A DNA stretch of 64,000 nucleotides, taken from Streptomyces roseolus (GTDB lineage: Bacteria > Actinomycetota > Actinomycetes > Streptomycetales > Streptomycetaceae). Under the pieces are notes generated by a model. It was not told the origin of the DNA and searched no databases. It saw only the letters and a program-made list of their open reading frames with translations. Positions 9,169 through 18,847 of this stretch are shown piece by piece. The position numbers and the translations under genes are program-made. How positions within the stretch are numbered: position 1 is the stretch's first letter; the number at the start of each line of letters is the position of its first letter. The stretch is taken from positions 142,624 through 206,623 of the forward strand of contig NZ_BMTV01000006.1 in assembly GCF_014649855.1 (NCBI RefSeq), read 5' to 3'.

Positions 9169-9198
9169 CCGTTCGGCGCCATTCTGGGCGCCGAACGG
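9169..9198 (-). terminator. 12-bp stem hairpin between DUF389 and DUF6777 genes
   Basis: CCGTTCGGCGCC (9169-9180) and its exact complement (9187-9198) flank a 6-nt loop. On the leftward transcript it lies between the DUF389 stop and the DUF6777 Shine-Dalgarno. It could terminate the DUF389 mRNA or act as a leader structure; no U-tract follows. Confidence 0.5.
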
Positions 9199-9281
9199 AC
9201 CCTCCGCACCCGGACCCGGCCCCGGACCGGGCCAGGAGCTCCCGCCCGCGTCCGAGCCCGGCCCCGGACCGCGCTCATGGC

Positions 9282-10301
9282 TCAGTCGGTCCGCGCGTGC
9301 TCCACCGTGCAGGTGGGGGTGTGCGCGGCGCACCAGTGGGTGCGGCCGCCGACGAGACGGAGCTGGAGGTCGGCGTCGGCCATGCCGGCCCGGTCGAGGG
9401 CGGCGCGGAGGGCGGTGGGCGCGGGCTGGGGCGGCAGGCCGAGGACGTCGATGAGGACGACGCCGTTGCGGGCGTCGACGGAGGCGATCTGCCAGGCGCC
9501 CGCCGCGGCCCACCGCTCGGCGACGGGGCCGGCGTCGGCGGCCAGCGCGCGGTCGCGGGCGACGGAGATCGACCCGGTGGTGAGGGGGACGGCGACGAGG
9601 AGGACCACGGCCGCGACCGCGACGAGGGTCCGGCCGTGGAACGCCCCGACGGTCAGCCCGGCCCCGCGGGCCGCGTCGCGGACGCGGTAGCCGAGGAAGA
9701 CGAGCGTGCCGGTGGCGACGATCGCGGCGACGTTGGTCGCGAAGAGGAGCGCGGACTCCCCGGCGTCGTGGTACCGGTGCACCGCGATCAGCAGGCCCGT
9801 CACGGCCAGCGGCGGGACGAGGGAGATGGCGATGGCGACGCCCGGCAGGGCGTCGGAGATGTCGGTGCGGACGAGGGCGAACGCGCCGACGGTTCCGGTG
9901 GCCAGCGCCGCGAACAGGTCGATCAGGCGCGGACTGATCCGGGACGAGACCTGGCTGTTGCCGGCGAAGGCGTCCGGCGGCGAGACGATCCAGCCCAGCA
10001 GCATCCCGACGCACACCACCGCCACCGCGCCGCCGAGCACCAGCAGCGCGCTGCGTACGACGTGCGGGCGGTCGGCGAGGACCAGCGCCAGGGCGGTCCC
10101 GAGGATCGGCGTCATCAGCGGGGCCACGATCATCGCCCCGATGACGGTGGCCGTCGAGTCGCCGACCACGCCGGCGCCCGCGATGACCGACGCCAGCACC
10201 AGCAGCACCCAGAAGCGGGAGGAGCCGGGGCTGCGCCAGTCGCGCTCGATGAACAGCGAGTCGGCCATCCGCCGGGCGGCCGCCGTGTCGACTTTCCCCA
10301 A
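9282..10301 (-). CDS. DUF389 polytopic membrane protein
   Basis: A 339-residue integral membrane protein with the DUF389 core: about six hydrophobic helices between residues ~30 and 255, with the recurring motifs GDSTATVIGAMIVAPLMTPI and DALPGVAIAISLVPPLAVTG. A soluble tail (~100 residues) contains a Cys pair near the end. The molecular role of DUF389 proteins is unknown; they occur widely in bacteria and archaea. The TTG at 10301 is chosen because GGAAAGG precedes it at good spacing; a TTG at 10343 or ATG at 10223 are alternatives. Confidence 0.82.
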   Translation of the reverse strand: MGKVDTAAARRMADSLFIERDWRSPGSSRFWVLLVLASVIAGAGVVGDSTATVIGAMIVAPLMTPILGTALALVLADRPHVVRSALLVLGGAVAVVCVGMLLGWIVSPPDAFAGNSQVSSRISPRLIDLFAALATGTVGAFALVRTDISDALPGVAIAISLVPPLAVTGLLIAVHRYHDAGESALLFATNVAAIVATGTLVFLGYRVRDAARGAGLTVGAFHGRTLVAVAAVVLLVAVPLTTGSISVARDRALAADAGPVAERWAAAGAWQIASVDARNGVVLIDVLGLPPQPAPTALRAALDRAGMADADLQLRLVGGRTHWCAAHTPTCTVEHARTD

Positions 10302-10423
10302 GGTGACGGCCTTTCCCGCGCGTGACGATGTCCGTTTTCGCAAGTATCGGGTGATGCGGGATGCCGTGCGAGTCGACGGGCACGGCCTCTGGCCGCGGCT
10401 CCGGGCCCGTGCTACGAAGGGGC

Positions 10424-12007
10424 ATGCGCGCAGCTCAGGAGCGTTCCCGGGACGTGTACGACGCCGTGGTCGTCGGCGGTGGTCACAACGGCCTCGTCGC
10501 CGCGGCCTGTCTCGCCCGCGCGGGCCGCTCCGTCCTCGTCCTGGAACGGCTCGGGCGCACGGGCGGGGCGGCGATCTCCACCCGCCCGTTCGCGGGGGTC
10601 GACGCCCGCCTCTCCCGCTACTCGTACCTGGTGTCCCTGCTGCCCGACACCATCGTCCGCGAGCTCGGACTGCGCTTCGCCGTCCGGAAGCGGACCGTCT
10701 CCTCGTACACGCCCGCGGTGCGCGGCGGCCGGCCCACCGGGCTGCTGGTCGGCGGGGACGGGACCCGTGAGTCCTTCTCGGCGCTGACCGGTTCGGACCG
10801 CGAGTACGAGGCGTGGGAGGCGTTCTACGGCCGGATCCGGCGGGCGGCCGGGCGGATCTTCCCCACGCTGACCGGACCGCTGCCGACCCGCGCCGGACTT
10901 CGGGCGAGGGTCGACGACGACGCCACCTGGCGGATGCTGTTCGAGGAGCCGATCGGCGCCGCGATCGAGGAGCACTTCGCCGACGACCTGGTCCGCGGCG
11001 TCGTCCTGACCGACGCCCTCATCGGCACCTTCGCCGGAGCCCACGAGCCGTCGCTGGCGCAGAACCGCTGCTTCCTCTACCACGTCATCGGCGGCGGCAC
11101 CGGCGACTGGGACGTGCCCGTGGGCGGCATGGGCGCCCTGACCGACGCGCTCGCCGACGCGGCCCGCGGCGCGGGCGCCGAGCTCGTCACCGGCCACGAG
11201 GCGATCCGCGTCGACACGGACGGCCGGACGGCGGAGGTCGCCTTCCGCACCCGGGACGGCGAGGGGACGGTCGGCGCCCGCCGGGTGCTCGTGAACGCCT
11301 CGCCCCAGGCTCTCGCGGGGCTGCTCGGCGAGGCGCCCCCCGCCCCGGCGGAAGGCGCGCAGCTCAAGGTCAACATGCTGCTGCGCCGGCTGCCGCGGCT
11401 CCGCGACCGCACGGTCGACCCGCGGCGGGCGTTCGCCGGAACGTTCCACGTCGCCGAGGGCTACGCCCAGTTGGAGACCGCCTACGCGCAGGCCGCGGCG
11501 GGCCGGCTGCCGGGGTCGCCGCCGTCGGAGATCTACTGCCACTCCCTGACCGACCCGTCGATCCTCGGCCCCGGGCTCGCCGCCCGCGGCTACCAGACCC
11601 TGACCCTGTTCGGCCTCCACACCCCGGCCCGGCTCTTCCCCGCCGGCGACGCCCACGGCCCCGCAGGCGGCCACGACGCGACCCGCGACGCCCTCCTCAA
11701 GGCCACCCTCGCCGAACTCGACGCCCACCTGGACGAGCCGATCGCCGACTGCCTGGCCGTCGACGAGGACGGGCGGCCGTGCATCGAGGCCAGGACCCCG
11801 CGGGACCTGGAGCGCGACCTGCGCCTCCCGGGCGGCCACATCTTCCACCGCGACCTGTCCTTCCCGTACGCGGACGGCACGACGGGCCGCTGGGGCGTGG
11901 AGACCGCCCACGCGAACGTGCTGCTGTGCGGCGCGGGCGCGGTGCGCGGCGGCGGCGTGAGCGGCATCCCGGGCCACAACGCGGCGATGGCCGCGCTGGG
12001 CCGCTGA
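10424..12007 (+). CDS. Phytoene-desaturase-like FAD/NAD(P) oxidoreductase
   Basis: A 527-residue flavoprotein of the CrtI/NAD(P)-binding Rossmann family. The dinucleotide fold is at the N-terminus (VVVGGGHNGLVAAACLARAG, ~14-33) with the acidic strand end LVLE. The C-terminal FAD-contact region has CGAGAVRGGGVSGIPGHNAA. ATG at 10424 is preceded by AAGGGG. No carotenoid genes lie nearby, so the substrate is unknown and a desaturase role is not established. A second, shorter paralogue is at 42396-43868. Confidence 0.85.
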   Translation: MRAAQERSRDVYDAVVVGGGHNGLVAAACLARAGRSVLVLERLGRTGGAAISTRPFAGVDARLSRYSYLVSLLPDTIVRELGLRFAVRKRTVSSYTPAVRGGRPTGLLVGGDGTRESFSALTGSDREYEAWEAFYGRIRRAAGRIFPTLTGPLPTRAGLRARVDDDATWRMLFEEPIGAAIEEHFADDLVRGVVLTDALIGTFAGAHEPSLAQNRCFLYHVIGGGTGDWDVPVGGMGALTDALADAARGAGAELVTGHEAIRVDTDGRTAEVAFRTRDGEGTVGARRVLVNASPQALAGLLGEAPPAPAEGAQLKVNMLLRRLPRLRDRTVDPRRAFAGTFHVAEGYAQLETAYAQAAAGRLPGSPPSEIYCHSLTDPSILGPGLAARGYQTLTLFGLHTPARLFPAGDAHGPAGGHDATRDALLKATLAELDAHLDEPIADCLAVDEDGRPCIEARTPRDLERDLRLPGGHIFHRDLSFPYADGTTGRWGVETAHANVLLCGAGAVRGGGVSGIPGHNAAMAALGR

Positions 12008-12164
12008 CGGCCGCCACGGGCCCGAGCGACGTTGCCGGGGGCCGGTACCGGTGAACGCGCCAAGCTGCTGGAGCCGTACATGGCGGCCGCGCCGCGGACC
12101 GTGGCTCAATCGCGCCGTGCCGGGACCGCGAGGGGCCCCGGGAGCCGCGGGGAGGGCGACACGG

Positions 12165-12998
12165 ATGGCGACGAGCACCACGGACAGCACGGGAGCACGG
12201 GCACCTGACGACCTGTCGGCACGGCGGAGATCCGCCCGGGGACAGCGCTGGTGGAGTCTCCTCTGCGGGCTGCTCGGCCTGCTCGCCGTGGCGGGCGCGG
12301 TCGGCCTGGGCGCGATGCTGCCCGGCCGGATCGCCACCGAACGCGCCTACCTCGGCGCCGTGCCGTGTGCGGCGGGGGAGCGGGCGACGGCCGCCGACGC
12401 GGACTGTCTGCGCACGGTGCGCGGCACGGTGGCGTCCGTCGAAAGGGTGCGCTCCGGCAGGACCCACGTCCTGCGGGTGCGGCTGCGTCCCCCGGTGCCG
12501 GCCCCGCTGGACCGGCCGCTGGAGCTGAGCACGAGGGGCGAGCTGTCGGAGGTCCTCGGGCCCGGGGACGAGGTGGCGGTCACCGTCTGGCGGGAGGTCC
12601 GGGTCTCCGCGCACCACGCGGGCCGCGACGAGGACGTCGACGCGCGGCCGGACGGAGAGGTGGGCCCCCTCGCCGGGCTCGCAGCCGCCTGCGTCTGGCT
12701 GGCCGCGGTCGCCTTCACCGGCGCGTACGGCGGCGGACGGCGCTCCCGCCGCATCGCGAGCGGCCGTCCCGTGCGGGCCCGGGTCGGCTTCGGCCCGGCG
12801 AGGATCGGAGGCGTCCTCGGCGTCCCGTTCCTCCTGGGCGTCGCTGTGGGAAAGATCTGGGAGGGCTGGACGACGGTCCTCGTCACGGCGGGCGTCACGA
12901 CGCTGATCGCGGTCCAGGCCACGGTCTTCGCCCTCCGCGTCGACCGTCCGCCCGCCCCTCCCGGCGGGAACCACCCCGACCGACCTCCCGTCAGCTGA
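12165..12998 (+). CDS. Membrane protein of unknown function
   Basis: Unrecognised 277-residue protein. One hydrophobic helix near residues 28-55 is followed by an extracytoplasmic-looking beta-rich segment (~65-150), and then by further helices at ~165-180 and ~215-260. The ATG at 12165 is supported by GGGGAGGG upstream; the 157-bp gap before it shows nothing else. It converges with ehuA, with 7 nt between the stops. No motif suggests a function. Confidence 0.7.
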   Translation: MATSTTDSTGARAPDDLSARRRSARGQRWWSLLCGLLGLLAVAGAVGLGAMLPGRIATERAYLGAVPCAAGERATAADADCLRTVRGTVASVERVRSGRTHVLRVRLRPPVPAPLDRPLELSTRGELSEVLGPGDEVAVTVWREVRVSAHHAGRDEDVDARPDGEVGPLAGLAAACVWLAAVAFTGAYGGGRRSRRIASGRPVRARVGFGPARIGGVLGVPFLLGVAVGKIWEGWTTVLVTAGVTTLIAVQATVFALRVDRPPAPPGGNHPDRPPVS

Positions 12999-13005
12999 TG
13001 GTCCG

Positions 13006-13797
13006 TCACGTGATCGAGCGGACGAAGGCCTGTGTCCGTTCGTGCTCCGGCGCGTCGAGCAGGCGCTCCGGCGGCCCCGATTCGAGGACGCGCCCGCCGT
13101 CGAACATCAGGATCCGGTCGGAGATGTCGCGGGCGAAGCCCATCTCGTGGGTGACGCAGAGCATGGTGATGTCGGTGCTGTCGGCGACGTCCCGCAGGAC
13201 GTCCAGGACCTCCGCCACCAGCTCGGGGTCGAGGGCCGAGGTGACCTCGTCGAGGAGGAGCAGCTCGGGGCGCATCGCGAGGGCGCGGGCGATGGCGACG
13301 CGCTGCTGCTGGCCGCCGGAGAGCCGGGTGGGGTGGGCGTCCTCCTTGTCGGCGAGGCCGACGAGGCCGAGGAGGTCCCGGGCGCGGGCGGCGGCCTCGT
13401 CCCCGTCGAGGCCCAGGACGTGCCGGGGCGCCTCCACGACGTTCGCCAGGACGCTCATGTGCGGGAAGAGGTTGAACTGCTGGAACACCATGCCGATGCG
13501 CCGGCGGCGCGGGGCGAGGTGGCGCTCGTCGGCGGGGACGAGCGCGCCGCCGGGGCCGGACGGCATGTGGGAGAACGGTTCGCCGTCGACGTGGACGACG
13601 CCGTCGGTGACCCGCTCCAGCGTCATCAGGAGCCGCAGGATGGTCGTCTTCCCGGAACCGCTCGGGCCGATCAGGGTCACGCGCTCGCCCGGCGCGACCG
13701 TCAGGTCGAGACCGTCGAGGACCGTCTGGTCGCCGAACCGTTTCGTCACCCGGTCGAACCGGACCTTCTCCGCTCCGGGGACGTGATCACTGGGCAA
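13006..13797 (-). CDS. ehuA: Ectoine/hydroxyectoine ABC transporter ATP-binding protein
   Basis: A 263-residue polar-amino-acid-type ATPase that powers uptake of ectoines through EhuC/EhuD. Walker A is GPSGSGKTT (~44-52), the Q-loop MVFQQFNLFPHM, the signature LSGGQQQRVAIARAL and Walker B ELLLLDEVTSALDPE, followed by the H-loop VTHEM. The TTG start at 13797 has GGAGG ~6 nt upstream and overlaps the end of ehuD by 11 nt, indicating translational coupling. Last gene of the ect-ehu block; the ectoine assignment rests on that context. Confidence 0.9.
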   Translation of the reverse strand: MPSDHVPGAEKVRFDRVTKRFGDQTVLDGLDLTVAPGERVTLIGPSGSGKTTILRLLMTLERVTDGVVHVDGEPFSHMPSGPGGALVPADERHLAPRRRRIGMVFQQFNLFPHMSVLANVVEAPRHVLGLDGDEAAARARDLLGLVGLADKEDAHPTRLSGGQQQRVAIARALAMRPELLLLDEVTSALDPELVAEVLDVLRDVADSTDITMLCVTHEMGFARDISDRILMFDGGRVLESGPPERLLDAPEHERTQAFVRSIT

Positions 13798-14440
13798 GGC
13801 GGGCCTCCAGACGGCGCACGAGCAGGGACGTCGGCCAGCTCGCCAGCAGGAAGACGGCGGCGGCCAGGGTGAAGCTCTCCAGATAGGCGAAGTGGGTGCT
13901 GCCGAAGGCGCTCGCCTCGTGCACCATCTCGTTCACGGTGATGACCGACAGGAACGGCGTCTCCTTGAACAGGGAGACCGCGTAGTTCCCGAGCGCCGGA
14001 AGCACCTTCCGTACGGCCTGCGGCAGCACCACCGCCCGCCACACCCGCCGGCGCGGCAGCGACAGCGCCGTACAGGCCTCCCACTGCCCCTTCGGTACGG
14101 CGTCGATGCCCGCGCGGTACACCTCGGAGAGGTACGTGGCGTAGTGCAGGCCCAGGACCAGGACGCCCAGCACGAGCGGGTCGAGGCCCGGCACCAGCAC
14201 CCAGGCGGCGAAGAGCTGCACCATCACCGGCGTCGAGCGCACGAACGCGGCCGGCGCGCCCACGGCGAGGGCGAGCCGGCGGCCGCCCGAGCGCTGGAGC
14301 AGCGCGATGGCGAGCCCGGCGACGGCGGCGACGGCGAAGCCGAGCACCGTCGCCAGCAGGGTGATCCCGAAACCGGACAGCACGACCGGCAGTGCGGCAC
14401 GCGCCGCCTCCATGTCCCACATGCTTCCCGCGCCGCCCAT
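13787..14440 (-). CDS. ehuD: Ectoine ABC transporter permease EhuD
   Basis: A 217-residue inner-membrane permease of the His/Glu/Gln/Arg type with about five transmembrane helices. The EAA loop, which contacts EhuA, is EACTALSLPRRRVWRAVVLP (~145-164). ATG at 14440 shares one base with the ehuC stop (TGATG), so coupling is likely; an in-frame GTG at 14443 is an alternative. Its C-terminus overlaps the ehuA start. Partner of EhuC in the heteromeric channel. Confidence 0.9.
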   Translation of the reverse strand: MGGAGSMWDMEAARAALPVVLSGFGITLLATVLGFAVAAVAGLAIALLQRSGGRRLALAVGAPAAFVRSTPVMVQLFAAWVLVPGLDPLVLGVLVLGLHYATYLSEVYRAGIDAVPKGQWEACTALSLPRRRVWRAVVLPQAVRKVLPALGNYAVSLFKETPFLSVITVNEMVHEASAFGSTHFAYLESFTLAAAVFLLASWPTSLLVRRLEARLAQ

Positions 14441-15195
14441 CACGCACCACCCCCGGCGCGACCCGCACGGGGCACGGCGCGCACGGCGCGCGGGCCACCC
14501 CGGCCGCCCGGCCCGCTCACCACGCCCAGCCGCGCCTTCGCCCGCCGCTCCAGGGCGTTCATGCCGGCCCCCAGGAGCGCGGCGAGCGCGAAGTACAGCA
14601 GGAGCAGCAGCAGATAGGCGGCGGCCGTGCCGCCCGTCGCCGACCGCAGCTGGTCGATGCGGAAGGTCAGGTCGGCGACCGTCACCAGGGACAGCAGCGG
14701 CGTCGCCTTCAGCAGCTGGATCAGGAGGTTCTTGAAGGGCGGCACCATCAGCGCGTACGCCTGCGGCAGCACGACCCGCCGCAGCCGCAGGACCGGCCCC
14801 ATGCCGAGCGCGATCGCCGCCTCGGTCTGCGCGGCGGGCACGGCCGCGATCGCGCCGCGCACCACCTCCGCCCCGTACGCCCCGTAGTTGAGGCCGAAGG
14901 CGAGCACCCCGCAGGCCATCGGATCGAGCCGGAAGCCGAGCATCGGCAGCGCGAAGAAGAGCCAGAACAGCTGGACGTACAGCGAGGTGCCGCGCAGGAA
15001 CTCCACGACGGCGCGGGCGGCGCCGCGCACGACGAGGAGACGGGAGCGGGAGGCCAGGCCCAGGGCGAACGCGACGAGCAGCGCGAGGGCCGCGCCGAGC
15101 GCCGTGGCCTCCAGGGTGACCAGGAGCCCCTCGCCGATCGCCGGGAGGGCCCGGCCCAGCTCGGACAGGAACACGGCCGTGCCGGAGTCGGTCAT
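14440..15195 (-). CDS. ehuC: Ectoine ABC transporter permease EhuC
   Basis: A 251-residue permease of the amino-acid ABC family with about five membrane helices. The EAA motif is EAAIALGMGPVLRLRRVVLP. ATG at 15195 overlaps the ehuB stop in an ATGA arrangement; a GTG at 15204 is possible but lies inside ehuB. The C-terminal ~25 residues after the last helix are Gly/Arg/Pro-rich and longer than usual. It should pair with EhuD and EhuA for ectoine import. Confidence 0.9.
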   Translation of the reverse strand: MTDSGTAVFLSELGRALPAIGEGLLVTLEATALGAALALLVAFALGLASRSRLLVVRGAARAVVEFLRGTSLYVQLFWLFFALPMLGFRLDPMACGVLAFGLNYGAYGAEVVRGAIAAVPAAQTEAAIALGMGPVLRLRRVVLPQAYALMVPPFKNLLIQLLKATPLLSLVTVADLTFRIDQLRSATGGTAAAYLLLLLLYFALAALLGAGMNALERRAKARLGVVSGPGGRGGPRAVRAVPRAGRAGGGA

Positions 15196-16103
15196 CCCGC
15201 GCACAGCTCCGCGGTCCGCAGGGTCCGCGGCGGCACCTCGCGCTCGGTGAAGCCGTACTCCCCGATCAGCCGTACGTAGCGGGCCGGGTCGCCGGTGATC
15301 CGCGCCAGCTCGCGGTCGAAGGCCTCCCGCAGCGAGACCGCGCCCTGCCGGAAGACCGCCCCGCCGGGGCTGTACCGCTTCACCCCGTCGACGACCGGCA
15401 CGAACGGTTCCAGGACCTCCACGGCCTTGCCCTCGTTGGTGCGGGCCAGCCAGCGCAGCGAGATCCCGGTGAGGGCGAAGGCGTCGATCCGGCCGGCGAG
15501 CAGGGCGTCGAGGCCGTCCTGCTGCTTGGCGAGCGACACCAGGGCCCCGTCCCCGACGCCCGCCGCCTTCGCGTACCCGCCCTCCACGGCGGCCGTCAGG
15601 ACGCCGACCCGGGCCTTCGCCGCCGCGCAGGAGGCGAGGTCGCTCAGCCCCTTCGGGTTGCCCTCGCGGACCATGAGCGCGGTGGGGGAGATGAACTCCG
15701 GTTCGGAGAAGGCGACTTTGGCGCAGCGCTCGGGGGTGATGGCCATGCCGGCGCTCACCACGTCGAACCGGCCGGCGAGCAGCCCGGGGATGAGGGCACC
15801 GAACTCGGTGATCGTGGGCTTGAGTTCGGGGATCCCGAGGGCCGTGAAGATCTCCCGGTGGAGGGTGGGCGCCTCGCCGGCGAGCTCGCCGCCGTCCTGG
15901 AAGCCGTACGGTGCCTCGCCGGCGAACCCCACCCGGACGTGGCCCTGCTTCCGCAGCCTCGCCAGCAGGTCCGCGTCCCCGGCGGGCGCGCCGGTGCCGA
16001 CCTCCGTGCGCGAGCAGGCGGACAGCAGCCCGGGCACGGCGAGGGCGCCGCCGAGGAGCGCTCCCCGGCCGAGGAGGCGTCTGCGGGTGAGGTGCGGGGT
16101 CAT
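15192..16103 (-). CDS. ehuB: Ectoine-binding lipoprotein of ABC transporter EhuB
   Basis: A 303-residue solute-binding protein that captures ectoine/hydroxyectoine outside the membrane. The N-terminus has an RRR twin-arginine-like segment (LTRRRLLGRG), a hydrophobic stretch and a lipobox LLSAC (Cys ~30), so it is likely a lipidated protein. The family-3 amino-acid-binding fold follows (VRVGFAGEAPYGF, DVVSAGMAITPERC). The ATG at 16103 has AGGAAG upstream. It lies 40 nt after ectD, and the contiguity with ectABCD supports the ectoine specificity. Confidence 0.9.
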   Translation of the reverse strand: MTPHLTRRRLLGRGALLGGALAVPGLLSACSRTEVGTGAPAGDADLLARLRKQGHVRVGFAGEAPYGFQDGGELAGEAPTLHREIFTALGIPELKPTITEFGALIPGLLAGRFDVVSAGMAITPERCAKVAFSEPEFISPTALMVREGNPKGLSDLASCAAAKARVGVLTAAVEGGYAKAAGVGDGALVSLAKQQDGLDALLAGRIDAFALTGISLRWLARTNEGKAVEVLEPFVPVVDGVKRYSPGGAVFRQGAVSLREAFDRELARITGDPARYVRLIGEYGFTEREVPPRTLRTAELCAG

Positions 16104-16143
16104 GGGCTTCCTTTCGCGGGAGGGACGGGGACGGGGGACGGGG

Positions 16144-17061
16144 TCAGCCGGCGGTCGGGGCGGTGCCGATGGGGGTGGTGTCGCGGGCGGCGATGAACGA
16201 GGGCCGGCGGACCGGTGCGGCGAACGGCAGCTCCGGAGCGTTCTCCACGCTGTTGAAGACCAGGAAGACGTTGCTCCGGGGGAAGGGGGTGATGTTGTCG
16301 CCGGAGCCGTGCATCGCGTTGCAGTCGAACCAGACGGCGGATCCGGCGTCGCCGGTGAAGTGCTCGATGCCGCAGGCCTCGGCGAAGGTCGTGAGCGCCT
16401 TGCGCGAGGGGATGCCGGCGTCCTGCATCCGCAGCGACCGCTTGTAGTTGTCCTTCGGGGTCTCGCCGGCGCAGCCGAGGAAGGTGCGGTGCGAGCCCGG
16501 CATGATCATGAGGCTGCCGTTGGTGGTGAAGTTCGGCGTCAGCGCGATCGACACGGACACCGTCCGCATCAGCGGCAGTCCGTCCTCCGCGTGCCAGGTC
16601 TCGAAGTCGGAGTGCCAGTAGAAGCCGCTGGCGCCGAAACCGGGCTTGACGTTGATCCGGGACTGGTGCACGTACACGTCGGAGCCGAGGATCTGCCGGG
16701 CCCGGTCCACGAGCCGGGGGTCGGCGGCCAGGCGGGCGAACACCTCGCTGATCCGGTGCACTTCGAAGACCGAGCGGATCTCCTGGGAGCGCGGCTCCAC
16801 GATCGCCCGCTCGTCGTCGCGCACTGCGGGGTCGTTGACCAACCGGTCGAGTTCCGCACGGAGTTCGGTCACCTCGTCCGGGGTGACGAGGGCGTCGACG
16901 GCGAAGAAGCCGTTGCGGTCGTAACTCTCCAGCTCACGCGGCCAGAACGGGCCGGGCGTGCCCTCCTCGGACCAGACGACGGGTTCCTTGCGGTAGACGA
17001 GGGCCTCCTCGGTGCCGCGCGTGGGGTACGGGTCGACGGGGCGGGCGGGGGCGGTGGTCAT
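16144..17061 (-). CDS. ectD: Ectoine 5-hydroxylase
   Basis: A 305-residue Fe(II)/2-oxoglutarate dioxygenase converting ectoine to 5-hydroxyectoine. The family signature FYWHSDFETWHAEDG is near residue 145, with His and Asp as iron ligands; the second His is in CNAMHGSGDN at ~248. Length matches the family. It lies downstream of ectC in the same leftward operon (51-nt gap) and upstream of ehuB, so hydroxyectoine should be the end product. One of the most secure calls in the window. Confidence 0.96.
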   Translation of the reverse strand: MTTAPARPVDPYPTRGTEEALVYRKEPVVWSEEGTPGPFWPRELESYDRNGFFAVDALVTPDEVTELRAELDRLVNDPAVRDDERAIVEPRSQEIRSVFEVHRISEVFARLAADPRLVDRARQILGSDVYVHQSRINVKPGFGASGFYWHSDFETWHAEDGLPLMRTVSVSIALTPNFTTNGSLMIMPGSHRTFLGCAGETPKDNYKRSLRMQDAGIPSRKALTTFAEACGIEHFTGDAGSAVWFDCNAMHGSGDNITPFPRSNVFLVFNSVENAPELPFAAPVRRPSFIAARDTTPIGTAPTAG

Positions 17062-17112
17062 CGCGGTGCGGGCCTTTCTCGTACGTACGGGGGAGGGGCG
17101 GTCCGGGCGGGG

Positions 17113-17517
17113 TCAGGCGTCGCCGGGCTCGGTCAGCAGCGGGTAGACGCCGTTCTCGTCGTGGTCCTCGCGGCCGGTCACCGGCGGGTTGAAGACGCAC
17201 AGGCAGCGGAAGTCCTCCTTGACCCGGAGGGTGTGCCGCTCGTGGCCGTCGAGGAGGTACATGGTGCCGGGGGTGATCGTGTACGTCGTCCCGGTCTCGT
17301 GGTCGGTCAGTTCGGCCTCGCCGGCGGTGCAGACGACCGCCTCGACGTGGTTCGCGTACCACATGGCGGTCTCGGTCCCGGCGTACAGGACGGTCTCGTG
17401 GAGGGAGAAGCCGACGCGCTCGCGGGCGAGGACGATGCGCTTGCTCTCCCAGGTGCCGGAGGCGGACCTCACGTGCCGCTCGGTGTTCTCCAGCTCGTCG
17501 AAGGTGCGGACGATCAT
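17113..17517 (-). CDS. ectC: L-ectoine synthase
   Basis: A 134-residue single-domain cupin that cyclises N-gamma-acetyl-diaminobutyrate to ectoine. It starts [18 protein letters not shown], and the C-terminal half shows the family's [21 protein letters not shown] block in two parts: [11 protein letters not shown] and [12 protein letters not shown]. Metal-binding residues sit in the cupin strands ([22 protein letters not shown]). The ATG has AAGG ~8 nt upstream. 26 nt separate it from ectB. Confidence 0.96.
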   Translation of the reverse strand: MIVRTFDELENTERHVRSASGTWESKRIVLARERVGFSLHETVLYAGTETAMWYANHVEAVVCTAGEAELTDHETGTTYTITPGTMYLLDGHERHTLRVKEDFRCLCVFNPPVTGREDHDENGVYPLLTEPGDA

Positions 17518-17543
17518 GGCGGTGGCCTTTCTCGCGGGGGGTC

Positions 17544-18800
17544 TCAGGCGGTGTGGCGGACGGCGCGGGCGAGGATGCCGAGGCCCTCGTCCAGTTCGTC
17601 GTCGGTGACGGTCAGCGGCGGCAGCAGCTTGACGACCTCGTCGCGCGGCCCCGACGTCTCGACGAGCAGACCCAGTTCGAAGGCGCGCCGGCACACCGCG
17701 CGGGCCCGCTCCCCGTCCTCGAACTCCAGGCCCCACACGAGCCCCCGGCCGCGCGGCACGGCGTCCGGCCCGAGCTCGCGGAGCGCCGCCTCGACGGTGG
17801 CGGCCCGCCGCAGGGTGCGGTCGCGGAGGGTGCCGTCGCGCCAGTACGTGTCGAGGGTGGCGGTGGCGGTGACGAAGGCGGGGTTGTTGCCGCGGAAGGT
17901 GCCGTTGTGCTCGCCGGGCTGCCACACGTCGAGCTCGTCGCGGAACAGGCAGAGGGACATGGGCAGTCCGTAGCCGCTGATGGACTTGGACAGGGTCACG
18001 ACGTCCGGGGTGATGCCGGCCTCCTCGAAGGAGAAGAAGTCACCGGTGCGGCCGCAGCCCATCTGGATGTCGTCGACGATCAGGAGCATGTCCCGGCGGC
18101 GGCACAGGTCCGCGAGGCCGCGCAGCCACTCGGCGCGGGCGACGTTGACCCCGCCCTCGCCCTGCACGGTCTCGACGATCACGGCGGCCGGATGGTCGAG
18201 GCCGGACCCGGAGTCCTCCAGGAGCCGCTCGAACCAGAGGAAGTCCGGGGTCCGGCCGCCGAGGTAGTGGTCGAAGGGCATCTGGGTGGTGTGGGTCAGC
18301 GGCACGCCCGCGCCGGCGCGTTTCCCGGCGTTGCCGGTGAGGGCGAGGGAGCCGAGGGACATGCCGTGGAAGGCGTTGGTGAAGGAGACGACCGTCTTCC
18401 GGCCGGTCACCTTGCGGGCGAGCTTCAGGGCCGCCTCGACGGCGTTGGTGCCGGTCGGGCCGGGGAACATCACCTTGTAGGGGAGGGCGCGCGGTTCGAG
18501 GACGGTGGAGCGGAAGGTCTCCAGGAAGCGTCGCTTCGCCGTCGTCGACATGTCGAGGCCGTGGGTGATGCCGTCGCCGCCCAGGTAGTCGAGGAGCGGA
18601 CGCTTGAGGGCCGGGTTGTTGTGGCCGTAGTTGAGCGAGCCGGCGCCGGCGAAGAAGTCGAGGAAGGGACGGCCGTGCTCGTCGAACAGGCGGCTGCCCG
18701 TGGCCCGTTCGAAGACCGTGGGCCAGGCGCGGCAGTAGCTGCGCACCTCCGACTCGACGGTCTCGAAGACGGTGGGTTCGGTTTCGGCGATGAGCGTCAT
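17544..18800 (-). CDS. ectB: L-2,4-diaminobutyrate aminotransferase
   Basis: A 418-residue class III PLP aminotransferase making L-2,4-diaminobutyrate from aspartate semialdehyde, the first step of ectoine synthesis. [15 protein letters not shown] (~50), [19 protein letters not shown] and the Lys in [13 protein letters not shown] are characteristic. ATG at 18800 has GGAG ~6 nt upstream. Gap to ectA is 47 nt. All catalytic segments are intact. Confidence 0.96.
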   Translation of the reverse strand: MTLIAETEPTVFETVESEVRSYCRAWPTVFERATGSRLFDEHGRPFLDFFAGAGSLNYGHNNPALKRPLLDYLGGDGITHGLDMSTTAKRRFLETFRSTVLEPRALPYKVMFPGPTGTNAVEAALKLARKVTGRKTVVSFTNAFHGMSLGSLALTGNAGKRAGAGVPLTHTTQMPFDHYLGGRTPDFLWFERLLEDSGSGLDHPAAVIVETVQGEGGVNVARAEWLRGLADLCRRRDMLLIVDDIQMGCGRTGDFFSFEEAGITPDVVTLSKSISGYGLPMSLCLFRDELDVWQPGEHNGTFRGNNPAFVTATATLDTYWRDGTLRDRTLRRAATVEAALRELGPDAVPRGRGLVWGLEFEDGERARAVCRRAFELGLLVETSGPRDEVVKLLPPLTVTDDELDEGLGILARAVRHTA

Positions 18801-18847
18801 GCGGGACTCCAGTGCGTGAGGGTGGTGAAGCGGCCGGCCGGGTCGCT